Assembly (NCBI GenBank): GCA_017445525.1
Contig: JAFSTZ010000032.1
Span: 1 to 25,821 of the forward strand
Direction: 5' to 3'
Source: Eubacterium sp.
GTDB lineage: Bacteria; Bacillota; Clostridia; Lachnospirales; Lachnospiraceae
Length of the DNA: 25,821 nt
A model generated the notes under the pieces. It was not told where the DNA came from. It made no database searches and saw only the letters and a program-made list of their open reading frames with translations. Below, piece after piece: positions 12,866 through 21,005 of the stretch (position 1 is the stretch's first letter; every line of letters starts with the position of its first letter). The position numbers were made by a program, and so were the translations under genes.

Positions 12866-15415
12866 ATGCGTAAGGCTGTAATAACTGTATATGGCTTGGT
12901 GCAGGGCGTTGGGTATCGTCCTTTCGCTGCGGAGGCAGCGCGGGATTTATCCATATGCGGCACGGTTTGTAATAACGGTGGGATCGTAAAGATCTCTGCC
13001 TATGGAGATGACGAGGCGTTGGATGCGTATATCCGGCGCCTTTCGTCGTGTCCGCCGGTGGGGAGCAGGGTGGATGAGGTTGTATGCGAGTATGAGGATG
13101 CTACGGATGCTCCGGAGGGATTTGAGATAGAGGAAAGTGAGTTTGGTGAGGATGAGATCAGATGCCTTCCGGCGGATATAGCGACGTGTGAAAGATGTGA
13201 GCGTCAGCTTTTTGATCCCTCTGATCGCAGGTTCCGATATCCGTTTATCAGCTGCGTGTCCTGTGGACCCAGGTTTTCCATCATGAGAGAGGTGCCTTAT
13301 GACAGGGAGAGGACCTCTATGTCAGGCTTTGATCTGTGTGACGGATGTGCAGAGGATTATGTGCGGCTTGGAGATATCAGAAGACATGCCCAAACTATAG
13401 CGTGCGAGTGTTGCGGTCCGAAAGTAAGACTATATCGTCACGTGGGTGCAGAAGATCCGATCAGCGAAGCAGTAAACATCATTAAACAGGGTGGGATAGT
13501 AGCAGTCAAGGATATAGGGGGATATCATTTTTGTTTTGATCCTTTCAGTGATGAGGCGGGCAGGAGACTGAGAGAGTTTAAAAACCGCGATCAAAAGCCA
13601 TTTGCTGTGATGTTTTATGACATAGATGAGATAGAAAAATACGCCTTTGTTTCAGAGAAAGAGGAGGCTTTATTAAAGTCGGATGCGAGACCGATCGTTT
13701 TGCTGGATATGCGGGACGGATCGTCGGACGGCGGAGATAGCAGAGGTTATGTGGCAGGTGTTTCCATTGAGGATGAGCCATCTGTGGAACGGGTTCATCT
13801 TTCTCAAACCGTTTGCGGCAACAGTGACAGGATAGGAGCCATGCTGCCGTGCAATCCGCTTCAGTTGTTGTTGTTAAAAGAGTTGAGAGCTCTTGTTATG
13901 ACCAGTGGTAACAGAGGAGGAGAACCTATCATCGCTGATGATAAGCGGATGTTTGAGATATGTGATGAGGGCGGTGTTGATGGTGTTTTATATCATGACA
14001 GAGAGATACTGAATCCGCTTGATGACTCTATCTTTCAGGTGGTCAGGATACCGGCAGTTGTTGATGCAAACCGTGAGTACGTCCAGGTGATCAGGCGTGC
14101 CAGAGGGATAGTCCCTGAGCCGGTGAAGCTCCCATTTATATTGAAAAATGATGTCGTAGCGGCAGGCGGAGATCTGAAGTCGGTGTTTGCGCTCGGCAGA
14201 AAAAACATGGCTTACCTGTCCGGACACTACGGTGATCTGGAGGATGTAGCATCGTCAAGAGCATACAGGGAAGAGATCGCATCTTATACAAGGCTGCTCG
14301 GGATCAAACCTGAGCAGGCGGTGTGTGATGCACATCCGGGATATATATCTGCGAGAATCATAAAGGATTATATTTATAATGATGCTATGAAAACCGGATC
14401 ATCTGAACCGATCGATGCAGATCCGGATGCTGCTATACGTCTAAGCAAGGTTGGTCATCATTATGCGCATGTGGCTTCGGTGATCGCTGAACATGGACTG
14501 AATCAACCTGTCATCGGTCTTGCGTTTGACGGAACCGGATACGGAGATGACGGGACTGTATGGGGAAGTGAGTTTTTGTTTTGTCATGACCATGATCATG
14601 AGAGAGTGGGGCATTTTTCTTCAATACCCATGATAGCGTCTGATGATGCGGCAAAGAACGCATTTATATCGCTCTATGCGTATGTATATGCTGCAGAAAA
14701 AAGAAGGCTGTTGACATCCGGTGAGATAGATGCTTTGTTTGAGTCCGATTCGCATAAAAATGAGTATAGATTGTTTTGTTCTGCGGCAGATGCCGGGATA
14801 AATACTGTGAGCTCATCGTCCATGGGAAGGCTGTTTGACGCTGCGTCTGCGGCTCTTGATATATGCGGAAACAACTCTTATGAGGGTGAGTGTGCCATCA
14901 TGCTTGAGCAGGCGGCAAGACGTTACCTGCGATCGATAGCTGCGGATCGGGACGGTCTTCTGTCGGAGATCGAGCCTTCCGACCTGTGGGCTCCGGTGCA
15001 GGGGGTGTCAAACTGTGAGACGGATGAAAGTGAAACGACTGTAAAACACGGGAGTGATACAGTAGATAAATGCGCCGGCACGTCATATGTATTTGTAGCA
15101 GACAGCGTATTTCTCATGGCTTCTTTGATAAAGGAGAAGCTTTACGGAGAGGATGCTGACAGGATAGCATTTATGTTTCATCAAGCGATTGCGGATGCGT
15201 CTGTCATGATAATTCAGGATGCAGAAGGTCGTGTGACAGAGAGTACAGACACGGTTGTTCTCAGCGGTGGGACGATGTGTAACAGGGTTCTTTTATCTCT
15301 GCTCATCCCAACGGTCAGGAGAGCCGGATTTAAGGTTTATATCAATGAAAAGGTTCCGTGCGGTGACGGTGGGATAGCACTTGGACAACTCTGTTTGGGT
15401 GGAAATTCATTGTAG
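12866..15415 (+). CDS. hypF: Carbamoyltransferase HypF, hydrogenase maturation
   Basis: HypF makes the cyanide ligands of the [NiFe] site from carbamoyl phosphate, passing a thiocarbamate to HypE. All domains are visible in order in this 849-aa protein: acylphosphatase with VQGVGYRPF (12-20), two zinc fingers (C108/C111, then YPFISCVSCGPRFSI and CDGCAEDY through CECCGP), a YrdC-like domain (KQGGIVAVKDIGGYHF onward), and a Kae1-like domain with HHYAH (531-535), AFDGTGYGDDGTVWGSEF and LSGGTMCNRVL. At 849 aa it is longer than the usual roughly 750, owing largely to hydrophilic insertions at about 281-316 and 714-741. I chose ATG 12866 (MRKAVITVYGLVQG) with CGAGGG just upstream; the frame runs further 5' but overlaps echF and does not resemble HypF. 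Confidence 0.95.
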   Translation: MRKAVITVYGLVQGVGYRPFAAEAARDLSICGTVCNNGGIVKISAYGDDEALDAYIRRLSSCPPVGSRVDEVVCEYEDATDAPEGFEIEESEFGEDEIRCLPADIATCERCERQLFDPSDRRFRYPFISCVSCGPRFSIMREVPYDRERTSMSGFDLCDGCAEDYVRLGDIRRHAQTIACECCGPKVRLYRHVGAEDPISEAVNIIKQGGIVAVKDIGGYHFCFDPFSDEAGRRLREFKNRDQKPFAVMFYDIDEIEKYAFVSEKEEALLKSDARPIVLLDMRDGSSDGGDSRGYVAGVSIEDEPSVERVHLSQTVCGNSDRIGAMLPCNPLQLLLLKELRALVMTSGNRGGEPIIADDKRMFEICDEGGVDGVLYHDREILNPLDDSIFQVVRIPAVVDANREYVQVIRRARGIVPEPVKLPFILKNDVVAAGGDLKSVFALGRKNMAYLSGHYGDLEDVASSRAYREEIASYTRLLGIKPEQAVCDAHPGYISARIIKDYIYNDAMKTGSSEPIDADPDAAIRLSKVGHHYAHVASVIAEHGLNQPVIGLAFDGTGYGDDGTVWGSEFLFCHDHDHERVGHFSSIPMIASDDAAKNAFISLYAYVYAAEKRRLLTSGEIDALFESDSHKNEYRLFCSAADAGINTVSSSSMGRLFDAASAALDICGNNSYEGECAIMLEQAARRYLRSIAADRDGLLSEIEPSDLWAPVQGVSNCETDESETTVKHGSDTVDKCAGTSYVFVADSVFLMASLIKEKLYGEDADRIAFMFHQAIADASVMIIQDAEGRVTESTDTVVLSGGTMCNRVLLSLLIPTVRRAGFKVYINEKVPCGDGGIALGQLCLGGNSL

Positions 15416-15441
15416 ACATATAGTGATAATTATGGTATAAT
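15413..15441 (+). promoter_or_regulatory. Strong sigma-A-like promoter giving a near-leaderless kinase mRNA
   Basis: TAGACA (15413-15418), a 17-bp spacer and a perfect TATAAT (15436-15441). The -35 box overlaps the hypF stop codon. Transcription should begin at about 15448, one base before the ATG of the next gene. No Shine-Dalgarno sequence lies between the promoter and that ATG. Confidence 0.75.
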
Positions 15442-15448
15442 AGCGCTT

Positions 15449-16864
15449 ATGAAGACAAGAAAGTATACTTTTACCATCAAAATAATTATCGTCGCTATCG
15501 TAGTATTCACGATAACGATTCTTTTGATTGCATATTTGTCTATCACTCAGTCCAGAAGTACAGTTAATTCACTTATGGAAAACCGCATGCTGAATACAGC
15601 AAACAGTGCATCTGCCATGGTTGACGGAGATGATATTAAATTGCTTCAGGGCGAGATCAGTGATTCCGGCAAAGAACCCTTTCACAGGGTTATAGCTGTG
15701 CTTACCCCATTCTATAAAGCAGTCGGGCTTAAGTATATTTATGCCATAAAGAAACTTGATAACGGCTATGGTGTCGTGGCGGATCCCGACTTTGAGAGTG
15801 AGGATGAATACGGAGAGCTTATCGAAGTTACGCCTGCACTTGAGTCGGCTTTTTCCGGTGTGCCGGCAGCAGATCACGTGGCTACCGAGGATAGATGGGG
15901 AGTTTTCTACAGTGCTTTTTCTCCGATACATGATTCTACAGGTGAGATAGTCGGGGTTGTAGGTGTTGACTATGATGCAGACTGGTTTGACAACAGGACG
16001 CAAACTCTGGATCGCTTTTTGGTGGAGCTTTGTCTGGTTGCAATCATAGGCGGGATCATATATTTATGGATCGTTACAAGGCATGAAAGACGCGAGCTTG
16101 ATCTTCAATTCAAGGAGACTGAGAATCTCCGTGGAATGAATGAAAAGATAGTTCAGGTTGATAGTGTTAAGAGGGATTTTCTGGATCGTATGTCACATGA
16201 GATCAGAGAACCGGTCAATCGCATGATAGATAGTAACAGGCATATACTTGATAAAGCTGATGCCCATAAAACCAAAGTATGCGCTCAAAACATCGAAACT
16301 GCCGGGCAGAGTTTAGGGGTTATGGTCGATGATATTCTGGATTATATCGGACTGGAGAACGGCACTATCACACTGGATGAAAAGGAATATGAACTAAAGG
16401 TTTTACTGGATTCCGTAGTAGAGAAGATGAGGCCTGTGGCTGAGGAAAAGGGACTTGTTTTTTCGGTATATACAGATGATGGATTGCCGGCATATCTGAT
16501 GGGAGATGAGACCAAGATCAGGCAGGTTCTGATGAATCTTCTATCAAATGCAAATAAATTTACTACAGAGGGCGAAGTGATATTTTCCGTGTCACAGCTT
16601 GAAAGAAATGATGACAGCGTAACACTGCTGTTCAGTGTTGAGGATACGGGATGCGGTATAAAGGAAGAGGATATGGAACGTCTTTTTCTTGCATTTGAGC
16701 GCTTTGAAAGAGAAAAGAATCATGTATCCGGAACTGGCCTCGGAACGGCGCTGGTAAAGAAGCTGCTGGTTATGATGGGCAGCGACATTGATGTTAAAAG
16801 TGTATACGGACAGGGGTCGGTTTTTTCATTTAAACTGATACAGAAGGTGACAAGAGATAGATGA
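15449..16864 (+). CDS. Membrane sensor histidine kinase 1 (Cache-like sensor, HisKA, HATPase)
   Basis: This 471-aa protein has a membrane segment (about 9-30), a roughly 150-residue extracytoplasmic sensor domain of Cache/PDC type (VDGDDIKLL, YIYAIKK, then DRWGVFYSAFSPI and GVVGVDYDADWFD), a second membrane segment (about 190-209), and a cytoplasmic kinase core. The phosphorylation site is H250 in MSHEIREP. The ATP-binding motifs are intact: N-box LMNLLSNANKF, G1 DTGCGI and G2 GTGLGTALV. The usual HEIRTP motif reads HEIREP, so the residue four after the His, usually Thr or Asn and linked to phosphatase activity in HisKA kinases, is Glu. It has no receiver domain. No start codon other than ATG 15449 fits, and there is no ribosome-binding site. 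Its 3' end overlaps the next kinase by 4 bp. Confidence 0.92.
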   Translation: MKTRKYTFTIKIIIVAIVVFTITILLIAYLSITQSRSTVNSLMENRMLNTANSASAMVDGDDIKLLQGEISDSGKEPFHRVIAVLTPFYKAVGLKYIYAIKKLDNGYGVVADPDFESEDEYGELIEVTPALESAFSGVPAADHVATEDRWGVFYSAFSPIHDSTGEIVGVVGVDYDADWFDNRTQTLDRFLVELCLVAIIGGIIYLWIVTRHERRELDLQFKETENLRGMNEKIVQVDSVKRDFLDRMSHEIREPVNRMIDSNRHILDKADAHKTKVCAQNIETAGQSLGVMVDDILDYIGLENGTITLDEKEYELKVLLDSVVEKMRPVAEEKGLVFSVYTDDGLPAYLMGDETKIRQVLMNLLSNANKFTTEGEVIFSVSQLERNDDSVTLLFSVEDTGCGIKEEDMERLFLAFERFEREKNHVSGTGLGTALVKKLLVMMGSDIDVKSVYGQGSVFSFKLIQKVTRDR

Positions 16865-18744
16865 TGGAAGAAAAGAAAAACGGAACGGGCATATTGATCA
16901 TCATGGCTGTAGTTTATTTTGCAGTCATTGTTGGCTTGCTCATATTTTCAACCATTCGTTCTCACAGTATCATGGATGAACTCCTTAAAAATGAGATGAT
17001 CGAGGTCGCCAGAAGCGCAGCCATCTCGGTAAACGGTGATGATCTGGCCGGTATAGAGAAGGGAGACGAGGATACTCCGGAGTACAAAAGATTGTATGAC
17101 AAGCTGACTGTTTTTCTTGAGAATACTGAGGCTAAATACGTATACGCGCTCAGAAATACATCTCCCGGAAAGTATTCTTTTATACTGGATACGGATCCGG
17201 ATGACCCGGGTTTGTTCGGTGAGGAGGTCGAGGAGACCGAGGCTACCAAGGAAGCGTTGCTTGGGCTTCCGGCAGTTGATGACAAGCCTTTCCAGGACAG
17301 ATGGGGAACATTTTACTCGGCTTACTGTCCGGTGTACTCTTCCAACGGCAAAGTGGCGGGGATTATCTGTGCGGACTTTCCGGCTGACTGGTATGAGAAG
17401 GAGGTCAGTACACATCTCTGGATGATCATCATGCTCGGTGTATCAGCTATGGCATTCACTGTTTTTATCTTGTTGCTGATCAGATATGGCGCCAGACGAG
17501 AGGCGGCGAATCACGAAAAGAAAAAGCAGGAGTTCTCTGTTGCCAGGACTGAGGTTCAGGAGGCAACACTCAGAAGGACGGAATTTTTAAAAATGATGTC
17601 TCATGAGATCCGAACCCCCATAAATATGGTTATGGGTATGGATGAGATGATCCTCAGAGAGTCTGTAGATCCCGAGATCAGGGAAAATGCCATGAAGGTA
17701 AGGCGTGCGGGGATACAGCTTCTGTTGATGGTTGAAGAGGCTCTTGATATATCAAAAGTTGAGGACGATCAAAATGATCCCACACCGGTGAGATATGATC
17801 CGCTGCTTTTGATACAGGATCTTTCGGATATTATCCGTGAGAGACTGGATCACTCAAGTGTGGAATTTTATACAGAGATAGATGACAATATACCGAGTAT
17901 ACTTATGGGAGATTCGATGAGGATACGTCAGGCTCTTCAAAATCTCCTGAACAATGCGGTCCGTTATACAAATATCGGAGAGATACATTTTACGATCACC
18001 AGAGAGCATGTACGTGATGATGACATCTGGATCAGGTTCAGTGTCACCGATACGGGAGCTGGTGTTCCCGAGGATGCGGTTGATCGTATGCTTAATACAT
18101 TTAGTGACGATTATGGCGATGACGAGCTTACCCATGGGATAGTAGAGCTTGGTCTGTCATTGGTAAATCGTCTGCTCAGATCGATGAACAGCAGACTTGA
18201 GTATCAGAGAAATAAAGTCGGATCGACATTTTTCTTTATTCTTAAGCAGACTGTGATAGATAAAAAGCCTATAGGATCTTATGCGAAGGCTAAGGAGACC
18301 ATGGCTTCTCAGGAGCAGACTGTGGAGTACAGAGAGTATACAGCTCCGGATGCCAGGATACTTGTTGTGGATGATGAAGACATGAATCTGTTGGTTGTAA
18401 ACAGTCTTCTTAAATCTACGAAGATACAGATCGATTCCACAGTAAGCGGTGAAAAAGCACTGGAGTACATGGCTGAAAATGAATATGATATTTTGATCTT
18501 TGACCATCTTATGCAGGAGATAGACGGTATAGAGCTCTTGCGTCTGGTGCGAGAGAACAGAGGGAATCAGAACAGCGCAGTGCCTTGTATCGTTATGACG
18601 GCGAATGCTTCGGAGGGCGCAAAGGAAGGATATCTGAAAGTCGGATTTGATGCATATATCTCAAAACCTCTCAATAAGGAATACCTTGAGAGTCTGTTAT
18701 TGAGATATTTGCCGAGAAACAAGGTTAAGTTTGAGAACAATTAG
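16861..18744 (+). CDS. Hybrid sensor histidine kinase 2 with C-terminal receiver domain
   Basis: This 627-aa protein is a paralogue of the kinase just upstream: TM about 12-30, a matching Cache-like sensor (VNGDDLAGI, YVYALR, DRWGTFYSAYCPV, GIICADFPADWYE), TM about 184-204, HisKA with H248 in MSHEIRTP, an HATPase domain, and a receiver domain from about 498. The N-box (LQNLLNNAVRYT) and G1 (DTGAGV) are present, but the G2 ATP-lid motif, normally GTGLGLS, reads IVELGLS, with the first two glycines lost. The receiver has D504/D505, acceptor D548 (IFDHLMQ), T580 and K602, so it looks competent. No HPt or DNA-binding output is attached. The ATGA overlap with kinase 1 suggests translational coupling. 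ATG 16864 is an alternative start. Confidence 0.92.
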   Translation: MMEEKKNGTGILIIMAVVYFAVIVGLLIFSTIRSHSIMDELLKNEMIEVARSAAISVNGDDLAGIEKGDEDTPEYKRLYDKLTVFLENTEAKYVYALRNTSPGKYSFILDTDPDDPGLFGEEVEETEATKEALLGLPAVDDKPFQDRWGTFYSAYCPVYSSNGKVAGIICADFPADWYEKEVSTHLWMIIMLGVSAMAFTVFILLLIRYGARREAANHEKKKQEFSVARTEVQEATLRRTEFLKMMSHEIRTPINMVMGMDEMILRESVDPEIRENAMKVRRAGIQLLLMVEEALDISKVEDDQNDPTPVRYDPLLLIQDLSDIIRERLDHSSVEFYTEIDDNIPSILMGDSMRIRQALQNLLNNAVRYTNIGEIHFTITREHVRDDDIWIRFSVTDTGAGVPEDAVDRMLNTFSDDYGDDELTHGIVELGLSLVNRLLRSMNSRLEYQRNKVGSTFFFILKQTVIDKKPIGSYAKAKETMASQEQTVEYREYTAPDARILVVDDEDMNLLVVNSLLKSTKIQIDSTVSGEKALEYMAENEYDILIFDHLMQEIDGIELLRLVRENRGNQNSAVPCIVMTANASEGAKEGYLKVGFDAYISKPLNKEYLESLLLRYLPRNKVKFENN

Positions 18745-18796
18745 GCTGGAGTTATAAGCTGTGGAATGATAGTAGCATGATCGAAAGGAAACATAA

Positions 18797-19885
18797 ATGA
18801 GTGTTAAGATAACCCTGCTGCATGGCAGCGGTGGGGCGGCGACATCAGAGTTGATACATGATGTATTTGCAGGAGAGTTTGATAACGATATTCTGTCAGG
18901 TATGGAGGATGCTGCGGTACTTCCCATCAGGGTATCCGGGCTGACAGATGGGACATCGGATAGTTCAGCCGGATCTTCTGACGGCTTTGCGGTTATGGCA
19001 GACCAAAGCACGGGGAGAGTGGCTGTTACTACTGACAGTTTTGTTATCGATCCAGTGGAGTACCCCGGTGGAAATATCGGAAGACTTGCCGTGTGCGGCA
19101 CCGTGAATGACCTGTTGATGAGGGGCGCGGTGCCTGTTTATTTGACGTGCGGCTGGATACTGGAGACGGGAGCTGATATGGAGGTGGTACGCAGATGTGC
19201 CGCATCCATGGCTGATACGGCCAGAGAGGCAGGGGTAAGTATTGTAGCCGGTGATACCAAGGTTATCGGCGGAGACGGTGGCATTTATATAAATACGACC
19301 GGTGTGGGGATAGTTCCTGATAACGTCGATATCTCTGCCGCAAATGCCAAACCCGGTGATGTTATACTGGTATCCGGTAATCTCGGTGACCATCATGCGG
19401 CGGTTTTGTCAGAGCGGATGTCGGTTCTGACGGATATCACCAGTGATACGGCGCCACTGACTGAGATGTGCAGGGCTCTGTCCGGACTTAAGGTGCATAC
19501 GATGCGTGATGTGACGAGGGGCGGTCTGGGGACAGTGTTAAAGGAGATTTGCGTTGCATCCGGCATGACATTTATCATACACGATGAACTGATACCGGTG
19601 TCTGCAAAGGTCAGGGATTTCTGTGGGCTTCTGGGACTCGATCCCGTGTATATGGGTAACGAAGGCAAGATGGTGGTCATAGTCGATCCGGCGGATGAGG
19701 AGCAGGCGCTTGAGGCTATGAGGTCATCTGCGTACGGAACTGATGCGGTAAGGATCGGAGAGGTGACGGAGCCTGACGGTTCCCTCGGTGTTTCGGGTAT
19801 CGGGGCGCTGTATATGAAAACTGCCATCGGTGGTCTCAGAGAACTTGACATCATGCAGGGGGAAGGACTTCCGAGGATATGTTAA
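18797..19885 (+). CDS. hypE: Carbamoyl dehydratase HypE, hydrogenase maturation
   Basis: HypE receives a carbamoyl group from HypF on its C-terminal Cys and dehydrates it with ATP to a thiocyanate, the source of the CN ligands. The 362-aa protein ends in the hallmark PRIC, with C362 as the acceptor. Other family motifs are HGSGG (9-13), MEDAAVLP (36-43), TTDSFV (78-83), GGNIGRLAVCGTVNDL, VAGDTKV and TRGGLGT. Between MEDAAVLP and TTDSFV is a Ser/Asp/Gly-rich insertion (about 46-66) that is normally absent or short. ATG 18797 has AAAGGAA upstream. It follows the second kinase after 52 bp with no visible promoter or terminator between, so it may share that transcript. Confidence 0.96.
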   Translation: MSVKITLLHGSGGAATSELIHDVFAGEFDNDILSGMEDAAVLPIRVSGLTDGTSDSSAGSSDGFAVMADQSTGRVAVTTDSFVIDPVEYPGGNIGRLAVCGTVNDLLMRGAVPVYLTCGWILETGADMEVVRRCAASMADTAREAGVSIVAGDTKVIGGDGGIYINTTGVGIVPDNVDISAANAKPGDVILVSGNLGDHHAAVLSERMSVLTDITSDTAPLTEMCRALSGLKVHTMRDVTRGGLGTVLKEICVASGMTFIIHDELIPVSAKVRDFCGLLGLDPVYMGNEGKMVVIVDPADEEQALEAMRSSAYGTDAVRIGEVTEPDGSLGVSGIGALYMKTAIGGLRELDIMQGEGLPRIC

Positions 19886-19894
19886 AAAAAACAG

Positions 19895-19923
19895 TTGTTA
19901 TTCTATGTTATTTGTGTTACAAT
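19895..19923 (+). promoter_or_regulatory. Sigma-A-like promoter for the secreted protein-hypCD unit
   Basis: TTGTTA (19895-19900), a 17-bp spacer and TACAAT (19918-19923), with an A-run just upstream. Transcription would start near 19930, leaving a leader of about 43 nt. The promoter begins 10 bp after the hypE stop codon. Confidence 0.72.
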
Positions 19924-19972
19924 AAATCATGTTGATTGTAGAGCGATCATGTTTATATGAAAGGAGAAGATC

Positions 19973-20752
19973 ATGAGATTAGAAACTATCACAAAGAGAT
20001 TTGCATGCATGCTTTTAGCTGTAGTTTTGGTAGTTCCGGCTGTTTCGGTATCTGTTCCCGCCGATGCTGCTGCCAAGGGACCGTCTCTCTTAGCTACCAA
20101 GAAGACTGTTAAAGCCGGTTCAAAGTTTACTATAAAGGTAAAAGCCGGAAAGTCAAAAGTCCTCAGGACATCATGGAGCATGAAGCCTGATTCATATCTG
20201 AAGATTGAGTCACAGAGCAAGATGTCCGCTAAGTTCTATGCATATGCTGTACCCAGCAAGGTTGATGTCAAGGTAAAGGTTAAGTACAAGCTTGCCGGCA
20301 AGACTAAGACTACAACTCTTACATGCAAGGTGAACGTATATGTTAAGGACAATGCAAAGTTTAACTCCAATGAGGCATACTTTGAGTTCACCCTTGATAA
20401 CGAGGTTGAGCCGTTGCAGACTCCTGACAGAGTGGATATAGATGATCCTGAGAAGCTTATCTGGGATGAGGAGTCAGAGATGATGGCTGCAGTATTGCCT
20501 TCAGACTTTTCGATCCGCGGTTCATACAAAGAGGTTAAGATCGATAAGGTGGTACTGTTCCCGGACAAGAAAACCATGAATGTATATGTTGATCCTACTA
20601 CCATCGAGGCCGGTGTGCAGTATATGGTTTTCCCGATCAGTATCAAGAGTGTAGACGGCAAGGATTTCGGAGAAGACGGACTGCTTTACTATGCAACTGT
20701 TGACAAGGTTAAGTTACCTGCAGTTTCCGGAAGTGCTGCTGCGGTTGCGTGA
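19973..20752 (+). CDS. Secreted Lys-rich protein with bacterial Ig-like domains
   Basis: The 259-aa protein has a clear signal peptide: KR near residue 9, a hydrophobic core (MLLAVVLVVPAVSVSV), and a likely signal peptidase I site around ADAAA (30-34). The first mature domain (about 38-125) has the pattern of a Big_2-like Ig fold: VKAGSKFTIKVKAG, SWSMKP, then alternating strands and CKVNVYV. The second (about 130-250), with YFEFTLDNEVEPL and KTMNVYVDPTTIEAG, looks like an SbsA-type Ig-like domain. There is no catalytic motif, cell-wall anchor or transmembrane segment, so it is probably released or bound non-covalently. AAAGGAG precedes ATG 19973. It sits between hypE and hypC, 25 bp from hypC, with its own promoter; its link to hydrogenase maturation is unclear. 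Confidence 0.8.
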   Translation: MRLETITKRFACMLLAVVLVVPAVSVSVPADAAAKGPSLLATKKTVKAGSKFTIKVKAGKSKVLRTSWSMKPDSYLKIESQSKMSAKFYAYAVPSKVDVKVKVKYKLAGKTKTTTLTCKVNVYVKDNAKFNSNEAYFEFTLDNEVEPLQTPDRVDIDDPEKLIWDEESEMMAAVLPSDFSIRGSYKEVKIDKVVLFPDKKTMNVYVDPTTIEAGVQYMVFPISIKSVDGKDFGEDGLLYYATVDKVKLPAVSGSAAAVA

Positions 20753-20777
20753 GATATATAGAAAGCGTGTTTATGTT

Positions 20778-21002
20778 ATGTGTGTGGCATTGCCCGGAAC
20801 GGTTATAGAAGTGAGAGAGCGCACCGCTGTGGTGGATTTTTCCGGTAATCAGGTTGAGACCAGATCAGGGCTTGTTGAAGTGGAGCCCGGTGATCGTGTG
20901 CTGGTTCACGCAGGCATGATACTCCAGAAGGTTTCACAGACTGAAGCGGAGGAACTCGAGGAGCTGTTCTGTGATCTTGAAGCGTCTGCGGCGGGTGCGT
21001 GA
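20778..21002 (+). CDS. hypC: HypC/HybG-family hydrogenase maturation chaperone
   Basis: The 74-aa protein begins MCVALPGTVIEV, the diagnostic HypC N-terminus; Cys2 binds the Fe(CN)2CO unit and the hydrogenase large subunit precursor after the initiator Met is removed. The rest follows the small beta-barrel pattern: AVVDFSG, VEPGDRVLVHAGMILQK, then an acidic helical tail with EAEELEELF. ATG 20778 is chosen from this motif; the open frame runs further upstream into the previous gene, but those residues do not belong to the family. The ribosome-binding site is weak (AGAAAG about 12 bp upstream), so translation may depend on the gene before it. hypD starts 3 bp after the stop codon. Confidence 0.95.
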   Translation: MCVALPGTVIEVRERTAVVDFSGNQVETRSGLVEVEPGDRVLVHAGMILQKVSQTEAEELEELFCDLEASAAGA

Positions 21003-21005
21003 CAT

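Noticed and set aside
20691..20777. Longer HypC start inside the secreted protein gene
   Set aside because: HypC must start MCVALPG for Cys2 to be exposed; the upstream residues are out of family.
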